Shown here: piece after piece, positions 1-5,585 of the stretch | How the letters are laid out: each line of letters opens with the position of its first letter | Numbering within the stretch: position 1 is the first letter of the stretch | Assembly (NCBI GenBank): GCA_025355115.1 | Contig: JANXLO010000747.1 | Coordinates: 1-5,828 of the forward strand | Direction of reading: 5' to 3' | Length of the DNA: 5,828 nt | Source: Chthonomonadaceae bacterium | GTDB lineage: Bacteria > Armatimonadota > Chthonomonadetes > Chthonomonadales > Chthonomonadaceae | The notes under the pieces: model-generated | The model's database searches: none | Told to the model about the DNA's origin: nothing | The model's input: the letters and a program-made list of their open reading frames with translations, nothing else | Made by a program: the position numbers and the translations under genes

Positions 1-2039
1 GTCGCGACGGAGATGAGCTGCACCGGAGCCACGTCCATATACTGAACTTTGTTCGGCTTGACGAGCGGATAGGATCCCTCGAAGCGCACCTGCACCTCGG
101 CTTCGCTGATCTTGCCCTTCTCGTCGGATTTCACGTTCGCGGGAGCGATGTGGAAGCGGTGATCGACGTCAGCCGTCATCCACTGGATCTCGTCGGTAAC
201 TATGCCGTTCGCCACCTTGCGGTAGGGAGCCTCCAGGAAGCCGTAGACATCGACCCGAGCGAACACCGCCATAGCGCCGATGAGTCCGATGTTCGGGCCT
301 TCAGGCGTCTCAATGGGGCATATTCGACCGTAGTGGCTCTCGTGGACGTCGCGAACTTCGAGCTTGGCGCTCTGCCGCGAGAGGCCGCCCGGCCCGAGGG
401 CCGACAGCCTACGCTTGGAGACGAGCTCCGCGAGCGGGTTGGTCTGATCCATGAACTGCGATAGCTGGGACGAGCCGAAGAAGCTCTTGATGGAGGCGCT
501 GATCGGCTTGACGGACAAAATCACCTGCGGGATGATGTTGTCGTTGTCGAGGCTGGTCATGCGCTCCTTGGCGACTTTCTCCATCCTGAGGAATCCCATG
601 CGCAGCTGCGAGGTGAGCAGTTCGCCCACACTGCGGATGCGTTTGTTCTCCAGGTGATCGATGTCGTCCGTGCTGCCTTCGCCTGCATTCAGGTTGATGA
701 TGTAGCGCAGAATGCTGATCAGGTCTTCCTTGGTCAGAGAACGAGCCGTAAGGGGCATCTGCACCCCGAGCTTCTTGTTCATCTTGAACCGGCCGACCTT
801 CGCCATGTCGTAGCGTCGGGCGTCGAAGAAGATGTTCTGAATAAGACTGCGGGCAGACTCGAGCGTCGCGGGATCGCCGGGCCGGATTTTGCGGTAGATG
901 TCCAGCATCGCCGACTCGGTGTCGGTGGCGACGTCCTGATCGAGCGTGGCCTCAACGTACTTGTTGACGGCGAGCACTTCAAGCTCCTGCACGGGCAGCT
1001 TGGCGATCGTCTTGGCGACGTTGTTGGCGGTCGTCTTGTCCGCGATCAACTGATAGGGCTTGACGAGGACTTTGCCCTTCTCGTCGATCACTTCGGCGGT
1101 CGGTCGCTTGTGCAGCAGGTGCTCGGCATCGGGGCTCACCAGGATCTGGCGGGTCGAGAACATGTTCAGAATGTCCGTGGTACCGTTGATGCGGCTGTAG
1201 GCCTTGATGACGGTGTTGGGGCCGACCTTCTCCGCGAGCTCCTTGAGAAACTCCTCGGTGGCGATCGTGTCCTCTTCGGCGACGATCACGCCGGTCTTCT
1301 TGTCGACGACGGGCTCACGGAGCCGCATCGCCAGGAAGAAATCCTTCTCGGTGCGTGAGGGAAGCGGCTTGCCTTCCTCGTCGAAGGTCTCCACCGTCTT
1401 GTAGATCCACAGACGATCCAGCATCGCCTGAATGGACATCACGAGCGGCGGGCAGGCCTGCGGGAACGCATTGAGCGCGCGGAGCAGCGTCGTCAGCGGG
1501 AACTTGCGGGTCTGTCCGATGCGGACGGTGACCTGGCTATTGTTATCGGTCTCCACGTCCACCCACGCCCCCTCCTGGGGGATTATGGTGGCGAAGAAGA
1601 GGACTTTGCCGGAGAAGTCGAGGCTGTCCTTGAAATAGACGCCGGGAGAGCGGGCCAGCTGACTCACGACGACGCGCTCGGCTCCGTTGATGATGAACGT
1701 GCCTTTGTCCGTCATCAGGGGCAGGTCGCCGAGGTAGACTTCGCTTTCAATCTCTTCTTTGTTGGCTTGCCTGAGAAGGACTTTGGATTTTATCGGGGCC
1801 TCGAACGTCATGTCACGATCGCGGCACTCCTCAAGGGAGTACTTCGGCTCTCCGAGCGTAAAGTCGGTCAGGGAGATGGATGTCTGGTTGGTAAAATCAT
1901 AGATCGGTGAGAAGCTTGCGAACAGTTCATGAAGTCCCTCTTCGAGGAACCACTGGTAGGAATTGAGTTGGAGTTCAACGAGGCTGGGGATTTCGGTGAT
2001 GTGGTGGGTTTGCTTGGTGCGGCCCTGAATTTCCTTCAA
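1..2039 (-). CDS. rpoB: DNA-directed RNA polymerase subunit beta, N-terminal part (runs off left edge)
   Basis: This is the beta subunit of RNA polymerase, which forms one side of the catalytic cleft and the rifamycin pocket. My translation gives 679 complete residues with no stop or frameshift; the C-terminal half lies outside the window. Visible landmarks are [10 protein letters not shown] (27-36), [10 protein letters not shown] (62-71), [20 protein letters not shown] (109-128, protrusion), [10 protein letters not shown] (381-390), [17 protein letters not shown] (458-474), [16 protein letters not shown] (521-536, rifampicin region) and [14 protein letters not shown] (574-587). The start is TTG at 2039: an in-frame TAG lies at 2058-2060, no ATG or GTG lies between, and an AGGAGGG sits 8 bases upstream. 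Two stretches are odd: V540-S541 replaces the usual TH (E. coli 525-526), and SRQSAKL (554-560) replaces TRERAGF. No rplL or rplJ lies just upstream. The identity is certain; whether it is the cell's only rpoB cannot be told here. Confidence 0.98.
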   Translation of the reverse strand, partial: MKEIQGRTKQTHHITEIPSLVELQLNSYQWFLEEGLHELFASFSPIYDFTNQTSISLTDFTLGEPKYSLEECRDRDMTFEAPIKSKVLLRQANKEEIESEVYLGDLPLMTDKGTFIINGAERVVVSQLARSPGVYFKDSLDFSGKVLFFATIIPQEGAWVDVETDNNSQVTVRIGQTRKFPLTTLLRALNAFPQACPPLVMSIQAMLDRLWIYKTVETFDEEGKPLPSRTEKDFFLAMRLREPVVDKKTGVIVAEEDTIATEEFLKELAEKVGPNTVIKAYSRINGTTDILNMFSTRQILVSPDAEHLLHKRPTAEVIDEKGKVLVKPYQLIADKTTANNVAKTIAKLPVQELEVLAVNKYVEATLDQDVATDTESAMLDIYRKIRPGDPATLESARSLIQNIFFDARRYDMAKVGRFKMNKKLGVQMPLTARSLTKEDLISILRYIINLNAGEGSTDDIDHLENKRIRSVGELLTSQLRMGFLRMEKVAKERMTSLDNDNIIPQVILSVKPISASIKSFFGSSQLSQFMDQTNPLAELVSKRRLSALGPGGLSRQSAKLEVRDVHESHYGRICPIETPEGPNIGLIGAMAVFARVDVYGFLEAPYRKVANGIVTDEIQWMTADVDHRFHIAPANVKSDEKGKISEAEVQVRFEGSYPLVKPNKVQYMDVAPVQLISVA

Positions 2040-2047
2040 ATGGAGTA

Positions 2048-2054
2048 CCCTCCT
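2048..2054 (-). promoter_or_regulatory. Strong Shine-Dalgarno of rpoB, fixing a TTG start
   Basis: Read on the minus strand this is AGGAGGG, 8 bases before the TTG codon at 2039-2037. An in-frame stop (TAG, 2060-2058) lies just upstream and no other common start codon is available, so this site decides the start. A strong ribosome binding site paired with a weak initiator codon is a common combination for highly expressed genes. Confidence 0.85.
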
Positions 2055-2075
2055 AATCTAAAGACACGAAACGCT

Positions 2076-2105
2076 AGAGTACCACATCTATATACGCTCT
2101 GTCAA
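2076..2105 (-). promoter_or_regulatory. Probable sigma-70 type promoter of rpoB
   Basis: On the minus strand a perfect TTGACA (-35, positions 2105-2100) is followed by an 18-base spacer and TACTCT (-10, positions 2081-2076). The -10 matches the consensus at only three of six positions, but TGG directly before it gives an extended -10 element that could compensate. Transcription would start near 2069, leaving a leader of about 30 bases that contains the AGGAGGG site. This places an rpoB promoter directly in front of the gene rather than in front of upstream ribosomal protein genes. It is a prediction from motifs only. Confidence 0.6.
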
Positions 2106-2158
2106 GGCAGAATCGTTGCCGCTCATGACGATTCCTGCACTTGGACGGGTGGCAACGA
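2106..2158. repeat. Overlapping inverted repeats upstream of the rpoB promoter
   Basis: Three mutually exclusive pairings can be drawn. TCGTTGCC (2113-2120) pairs perfectly with GGCAACGA (2151-2158) across a 30-base loop. GAATCGT (2110-2116) pairs with ACGATTC (2128-2134) across 11 bases. GGCA (2106-2109) pairs with TGCC (2117-2120). They begin directly next to the -35 box of the rpoB promoter, on its upstream side, so they would fit an operator or a short structured RNA end. No T-run follows on either strand, so a classical terminator is unlikely. Chance is possible for repeats of this length. Confidence 0.35.
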
Positions 2159-2207
2159 CCTGTCGGCCAAAAATGGGTAAAATAGTTCGTTTTTCCATGC
2201 TACGCTA

Positions 2208-2361
2208 CGCAGCCGAACGCTGGTCGCCCGCTTCGTAGTCTAAAGTTGTGATCGTGCCATCGAGTTCGTCCGGGTGCTGACGTTGCCCGCCGCGCTGTAG
2301 GCGAACTGGAAGTCGGCGAGCGTGGGGCGCTGCTGTCCTTGTGCAGCACCTCGGTGTAGCT
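2208..2361 (-). pseudogene. Decayed RHS/YD-repeat-like protein fragment
   Basis: The minus strand carries about 50 codons that read like a YD-repeat protein only if all three frames are used in turn. From 2361 the frame gives SYTEVLHKDSSA; from 2323 a second frame gives TLADFQFAYSAAGNVSTRT; from 2267 a third gives ELDGTITTLDYEAGDQRSAA, then TAG at 2207-2205. Together they match the rhythm of RHS repeats (an FxYDxxGN unit, a DG turn, then another YDxxG unit). No start codon or complete gene surrounds it, so I read it as the end of a dead gene left between rpoB and the ABC operon. In intact proteins of this family the repeats form a beta-rich shell, often around a toxin. The call rests on remembered repeat patterns, not an alignment; coincidental coding-like sequence is the alternative. 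Confidence 0.42.
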
Positions 2362-2485
2362 TTTTACGTGTCGTGGATAAGGGTTTCCTCGCTATCAGGA
2401 TGAGATTAATGTGCTGCGAGGCAATGCACCCTTAACTCACACTCTATGAAGTTCGACAGAAGATCAGAAAGAGATTGGACGGCTG

Positions 2486-3469
2486 ATGGCCCATATCGTG
2501 GTGGAAAATCTGGTCAAGACCTTCGAGGTAGCGGAGCGGCAGGCGGGTATGTGGGGCGCTGTGCGCGGGTTGGTGAAGCGGACGCATCGGACGGTGCAGG
2601 CGCTGGACGGCGTCTCGTTCGAGCTTCAGGCGGGCGAACTCGTCGGCTATATTGGTCCGAATGGCGCGGGCAAATCTACGACAGTGAAGACACTGGCGGG
2701 GATTCTGGTGCCTACCTCCGGGCGGTGTGAAGTATTGGGGCGCGTTCCGTGGAAGGAGCGTACAGCCCATGTAAAGCAGCTTGGCGTCGTATTCGGACAG
2801 CGGACTCAGCTCTGGTGGGACCTTCCCGTCGTGGAGTCGCTCGAGCTGTTGCGAGACATCTACGGAGTCACTGCCGTCCGCTATAAGGCTATGCTCGCTG
2901 AACTGACGGAGAGGCTCAGCCTGGGCGATCTGCTCGACACCCCGGTGCGCCAACTCAGCCTCGGGCAACGTATGCGCTGCGACCTCGCCGCTTCACTGCT
3001 GCATGAGCCTCCAATTCTGTTTCTGGACGAGCCGACTATCGGCCTGGACGCCGTCTCCAAGCTCGCCGTCCGCGAATTTGTGCAGCATCTCAACCGTGAG
3101 CGTGGTGTCACCGTCATCCTTACGACCCACGACATGGACGACATCGAGGCGCTCTGCACCAGAGTCATCGTGATCGGCGGCGGGCGTATTCTCTCCGATG
3201 GTACGCTCGATGCACTCCGAGACCGAGTCACCCGCGAGCACTGGCTCATCCTCGATCTAGAGGACGAGACTCTTGAGTTGGAGGATCCTGACGCCGAAAT
3301 TCTCCGTCGTGACGGGCGGCGTGTCACCCTGCGCTTCGACCCCGCCCGCGTCCCGACCGCGCTCCTCATCAGCCGTCTGACCGCACGCTATCCAGTCCGT
3401 GACCTGTTCGTCCAGAATCCCCCCATCGAGGAGATCATCGCCCGCCTCTACAGAGAGCAGGCGGCGTGA
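2486..3469 (+). CDS. ABC-2 type exporter, ATP-binding subunit (COG4586-like)
   Basis: This 327-residue cytoplasmic ATPase powers the transporter formed with the two downstream permeases. All nucleotide-binding motifs are intact: Walker A GPNGAGKST (57-65), Q-loop VVFGQ (Q105), signature LSLGQ (157-161), Walker B ILFLDEP (177-183), D-loop GLDA (186-189) and H-loop TTHD (H215). Between the first beta strand and Walker A is an extended stretch with GMWGAVRGLVKR (21-32), and WWDLPV (110-115) follows the Q-loop; as I recall, both are typical of the uncharacterised COG4586 ATPases that pair with COG4587 and COG3694 permeases. A C-terminal extension (about 245-327) is also usual there. The ATG at 2486 has only a weak GAAAGAG upstream; an in-frame TGA at 2447 limits alternatives. 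The stop overlaps the next gene. The substrate is unknown; the family includes viologen and drug exporters. Confidence 0.95.
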   Translation: MAHIVVENLVKTFEVAERQAGMWGAVRGLVKRTHRTVQALDGVSFELQAGELVGYIGPNGAGKSTTVKTLAGILVPTSGRCEVLGRVPWKERTAHVKQLGVVFGQRTQLWWDLPVVESLELLRDIYGVTAVRYKAMLAELTERLSLGDLLDTPVRQLSLGQRMRCDLAASLLHEPPILFLDEPTIGLDAVSKLAVREFVQHLNRERGVTVILTTHDMDDIEALCTRVIVIGGGRILSDGTLDALRDRVTREHWLILDLEDETLELEDPDAEILRRDGRRVTLRFDPARVPTALLISRLTARYPVRDLFVQNPPIEEIIARLYREQAA

Positions 3470-4257
3470 AAGGCTACCTCGCCCTCATCGGGGCCCGATT
3501 CCGCGTCCTGCTACAGTATCGGGCCGCGGCGGCCGCAGGCATAGGAACTCAGCTTTTCTTCGGGCTCATTCGGGTCATGATCTTCCAGGCGTTCTACCGC
3601 TCCTCCGCGCATCCACAGCCGATGTCCTATGTCGACATAGTGACTTACATATGGCTCGGGCAGGCTATGCTCGGACTGCTGCCCTGGAACCTCGATTCGG
3701 ACGTGCAGAATATGCTGCGAAGTGGCAACGTCTCCTATGAGCTCGTCCGTCCCCTCGATCTCTACTGGCACTGGTACTGCCGCGCCTTCGCGATGCGCGT
3801 TGCGCCGACTCTGCTGCGCTCGGTTCCGGTCATCGCCCTCGCCATGCTTTTTCTGGGCATGCAGACCCCGCCATCGCTCGCTTCGGGGCTTGGTTGGCTT
3901 CTGACCACATGCGGCGCAGTGGTTTTGAACTGCGCCTTCATGATGCTCGTCACCGTCTCCCTTTTCTGGACGCTCACCGGGGAGGGAATACAGCGGGCCG
4001 TGCTGCCCCTCGTCTACGTCTTCTCGGGGATGCTCTTGCCGCTCGCCTTTTGGCCCGCCTGGATGCAGCCTCTGCTGCATTTTCTGCCGTTTCGAGGAAT
4101 GATGGATCTTCCTTTCCGAGTCTATCTTGGGCAGGTGGCTCCGTTGCAGGCGGTTCCGGAGTTCGGGATTCAGCTGCTCTGGACCGCCGCCTTCATCGTC
4201 GCAGGTCGCACACTGCTGGCCAGGGGAACCCGCCGGCTCGTGGCGCAGGGAGGCTAA
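3466..4257 (+). CDS. ABC-2 type exporter permease 1 (COG4587-like)
   Basis: This integral membrane protein of 263 residues is one half of the export pore. I place about six hydrophobic segments near 20-43, 56-75, 114-132, 140-166, 178-199 and 232-250, normal for ABC-2 permeases. The N-terminal segment contains LLQYRA (15-20), also present in permease 2, and the cytoplasmic loop after helix 2 contains RSGNVSYELVRPLDLY (85-100), a hallmark of this family. The start is GTG at 3466, sharing GTGA with the stop of the ATPase gene, so the two are probably translationally coupled. The gene ends in a double stop, TAATAA. Only permease 2 follows in the same operon, which points to a heterodimeric pore. 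What it transports cannot be read from the sequence. Confidence 0.94.
   Translation: MKGYLALIGARFRVLLQYRAAAAAGIGTQLFFGLIRVMIFQAFYRSSAHPQPMSYVDIVTYIWLGQAMLGLLPWNLDSDVQNMLRSGNVSYELVRPLDLYWHWYCRAFAMRVAPTLLRSVPVIALAMLFLGMQTPPSLASGLGWLLTTCGAVVLNCAFMMLVTVSLFWTLTGEGIQRAVLPLVYVFSGMLLPLAFWPAWMQPLLHFLPFRGMMDLPFRVYLGQVAPLQAVPEFGIQLLWTAAFIVAGRTLLARGTRRLVAQGG
4247..4253 (+). promoter_or_regulatory. Shine-Dalgarno that sets the start of permease 2
   Basis: AGGGAGG lies inside the last codons of permease 1, 8 bases before the ATG at 4262. The reading frame of permease 2 stays open upstream to about 4127, but that extension is arginine- and serine-rich, reads out of frame through permease 1, and has no comparable ribosome binding site. 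The site therefore supports the shorter start. Confidence 0.88.
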
Positions 4258-4261
4258 TAAC

Positions 4262-5056
4262 ATGAACGACTCCTGGAAGCTCTACCTGCACTATCTTGGA
4301 ATCTCGATCCGTGCGCAGATGCAGTACCGCGCCTCATTCGTGATGATGACCATAGGATTCTTCTTCACGACGGTTATCGAGTTTCTGGGAATCTGGGCGA
4401 TGTTCGCCCGATTTGGCAGCCTACAGGGCTGGAGCCTTGCTGAGATCGCGCTCTTCTACTCCGTCATCAATATGGCGTTCGCCCTCACGGAAATGTTCGC
4501 GCGAGGTCTGGACACCTTCCCAAACCTGGTCAAATCCGGAGATTTCGACCGTCTGCTCCTGAGGCCGCGCAGTACTCTGCTGCAAGTCCTCGGCAGCGAA
4601 GTCTCGCTGATGCGGCTCGGACGTATTTTACAGGCCCTTCCTATAATGCTGTGGGGAGCGCACACGGTGGGAGTCGTCTGGTCGCCGGGAAAGGCTCTGC
4701 TGCTTATCGGGGCGACTGCAGGCGGAACTTGCCTCTTCGTCGGCCTGTTTCTGCTTCAGGCGTCGATGTCGTTCTGGACGATCGAGTCGCTGGAGATAGC
4801 CAACATACTCACGCATGGCGGAACTCAGACGGCGCAATACCCGCTGGACATCTATCGTCCCTGGTTCCGAATCTTCTTTACGTTCGTCGTCCCGCTGGCC
4901 TGCGCGAACATTCTCCCTCTGAATGTGATCCTTCAGCGGCCCGGCGCGACGCCTCTTCTCGGAGCCCTATCCCCCTGCCTCGGTCTGCTGTTTCTCGGCG
5001 TCGCCATGCTTGCCTGGGGCCAGGGAGTCCGCCGCTACTGCTCCACCGGCAGCTGA
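4262..5056 (+). CDS. ABC-2 type exporter permease 2 (COG3694 / ABC2_membrane_6-like)
   Basis: This is the second membrane subunit of the exporter, 264 residues from the ATG at 4262. Six hydrophobic segments lie near 25-48, 58-80, 118-138, 145-168, 202-222 and 233-252. Family marks are MQYRASF (20-26), KSGDFDRLLLRP (91-102) in the loop after helix 2, and QYPLDIYRPWFR (192-203) before helix 5, which match my memory of the DUF990/ABC2_membrane_6 family. It resembles permease 1 in length, helix pattern and the QYRA and SGxxxxxLxRP motifs, so the two are likely ancient paralogues forming a heterodimer with two ATPase copies. It begins four bases after the stop of permease 1, with a strong AGGGAGG. 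No terminator with a T-run is obvious after it. Confidence 0.95.
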   Translation: MNDSWKLYLHYLGISIRAQMQYRASFVMMTIGFFFTTVIEFLGIWAMFARFGSLQGWSLAEIALFYSVINMAFALTEMFARGLDTFPNLVKSGDFDRLLLRPRSTLLQVLGSEVSLMRLGRILQALPIMLWGAHTVGVVWSPGKALLLIGATAGGTCLFVGLFLLQASMSFWTIESLEIANILTHGGTQTAQYPLDIYRPWFRIFFTFVVPLACANILPLNVILQRPGATPLLGALSPCLGLLFLGVAMLAWGQGVRRYCSTGS

Positions 5057-5108
5057 ATCAGGCTGGTTTCGTAACCTAAATAGTGGCCTCTACTCCGTTT
5101 TTCTCGAA

Positions 5109-5147
5109 TTGTAACCTCACGTTAATGTCAATGTAACCCTTCTGCAA
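5109..5147. repeat. Four 6-mers at an exact 11-bp period, likely regulator binding site
   Basis: TTGTAA (5109), CGTTAA (5120), ATGTAA (5131) and CTGCAA (5142) start exactly 11 bases apart, so all lie on the same face of the DNA. All four end in AA, and three share TG at positions 2-3. On the other strand they read TTGCAG, TTACAT, TTAACG, TTACAA. Direct repeats with an 11-bp period are the usual target of PhoB/PhoP/OmpR-type response regulators. They sit between the ABC operon and the small gene at 5235, so they more likely control the latter. The sequence alone does not name the regulator. Confidence 0.45.
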
Positions 5148-5159
5148 GTTTTCTCGGCG

Positions 5160-5165
5160 TATCCT
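5160..5165 (+). promoter_or_regulatory. Candidate -10 element for the gene at 5235
   Basis: TATCCT matches the -10 consensus at four of six positions and lies 12 bases downstream of the last phased repeat. That spacing suits an activator that replaces the -35 contact, and no good -35 hexamer lies at the expected distance. An alternative is TTGTAA (5109-5114), a 17-base spacer and TGTAAC (5132-5137), which would make the repeats overlap the promoter and favour repression. Neither is proven. Confidence 0.3.
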
Positions 5166-5175
5166 AACTTGGGCG

Positions 5176-5193
5176 ATGCGCAAGGAGGCGCAT
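5176..5193 (+). other. Small hairpin with AAGGAG in its loop
   Basis: ATGCGC and GCGCAT pair perfectly around the 6-base loop AAGGAG, a Shine-Dalgarno sequence. The last AT of the stem is the beginning of an ATG (5192-5194). That ATG opens a 45-codon frame ending at 5329, which overlaps the real gene in another frame and resembles no protein I know. The hairpin lies about 40 bases before the ATG at 5235 and would be in its leader RNA. It could be a leader-peptide control element or chance. Confidence 0.35.
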
Positions 5194-5234
5194 GACGGAA
5201 AACCCGAGACAATACAGCACGAAGGAACTCCCCA

Positions 5235-5585
5235 ATGACCGATACCGAGGCTGCAATTGTGTTTCCACTCCTGCCGGGGAAGCGTCTCGTTCTGGAGCGA
5301 TTCATCAGGGAGCTTACGGAGGAGCATAGGACGGCGCACGATCGATCCCACCGAACCGTCACCAGCGAAAGCTGGTTTCTGCAGCCCACCGCCCAGGGCG
5401 ATCTGGTCATCGTCTATCTGAAGACACCCGACCCGACGGAGGTGTTCGCGGAGCTTGCCGTCTCGCAGGAGCCGTTCGAGGTCTGGTTCAGGGCGCAGGT
5501 GCTGGAGCTGACCGGGATGGACCTGACGATGCTGCCGCCGTTCTGTCTTCCCACCCGCATCCTGCATCGGGAGCGGAGCGGGTAG
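5235..5585 (+). CDS. Small conserved protein of unknown function, probable ferredoxin-like (dimeric alpha/beta barrel) fold
   Basis: A 116-residue soluble protein with no signal peptide or membrane segment. It starts with a strand (IVFPLL, 8-13), a PGK turn (14-16) and a long charged helix (18-38), then strands around SESWFLQPT (44-52) and GDLVIVYLKT (55-64), a helix with QEPFEVWFRAQVLEL (78-92), and a tail containing GMDLT (94-98). This order and the phrases PGK, QPTxxGDxxIVYL and PFxxWF recall a family of short hypothetical proteins, possibly related to DUF6176, built like antibiotic-biosynthesis-monooxygenase folds. No catalytic residue can be assigned. The start has GAAGGA (5221-5226) 8 bases upstream. 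It is 178 bases from the ABC operon with regulatory-looking DNA between, so it is probably separately transcribed. The gene is real; its function is unknown. Confidence 0.85.
   Translation: MTDTEAAIVFPLLPGKRLVLERFIRELTEEHRTAHDRSHRTVTSESWFLQPTAQGDLVIVYLKTPDPTEVFAELAVSQEPFEVWFRAQVLELTGMDLTMLPPFCLPTRILHRERSG

Larger units (their letters stand above)
2040..2485. other. Divergent intergenic region between rpoB and the ABC operon
   Basis: These 446 bases hold no intact gene. The left third carries the rpoB promoter and leader plus inverted repeats; the middle holds the YD-repeat-like remnant. The right part (2362-2485) must contain the promoter of the ABC operon, but I could not find a convincing -35/-10 pair on the plus strand there. 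No tRNA, riboswitch or canonical terminator was recognised. Confidence 0.7.

Noticed and set aside
150..1638. Several plus-strand open frames of 66 to 234 codons opposite rpoB
   Set aside because: They lie antisense to an unbroken, highly conserved rpoB frame and read as its complement; none has a convincing ribosome binding site or a recognisable protein sequence.
1929..2180. Plus-strand frame of 83 codons crossing the rpoB start and promoter
   Set aside because: Most of it is the complement of the rpoB 5' end, and the rest is the promoter and leader; the protein resembles nothing.
4127..4261. Upstream extension of permease 2 to an ATG at 4127
   Set aside because: The extension overlaps conserved codons of permease 1 in another frame, has a non-membrane basic composition, and the ATG at 4262 has a much better Shine-Dalgarno and a family-typical N-terminus.
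3511..4263. Long minus-strand frame of 250 codons opposite permease 1
   Set aside because: It is rich in His, Gln, Arg and Glu, as expected from the complement of a hydrophobic gene, and is explained as a shadow of the permease.
5080..5105. Terminator after permease 2 at the TTTTT run
   Set aside because: The preceding AGTGGCCTCT element is an imperfect palindrome without room for a loop, so no stable stem stands before the T-run.
5192..5329. 45-codon frame as a separate protein gene
   Set aside because: It overlaps the better-supported gene at 5235, the ribosome binding site is only about four bases from the ATG, and the translation has no recognisable features. It is kept only as a possible leader element.
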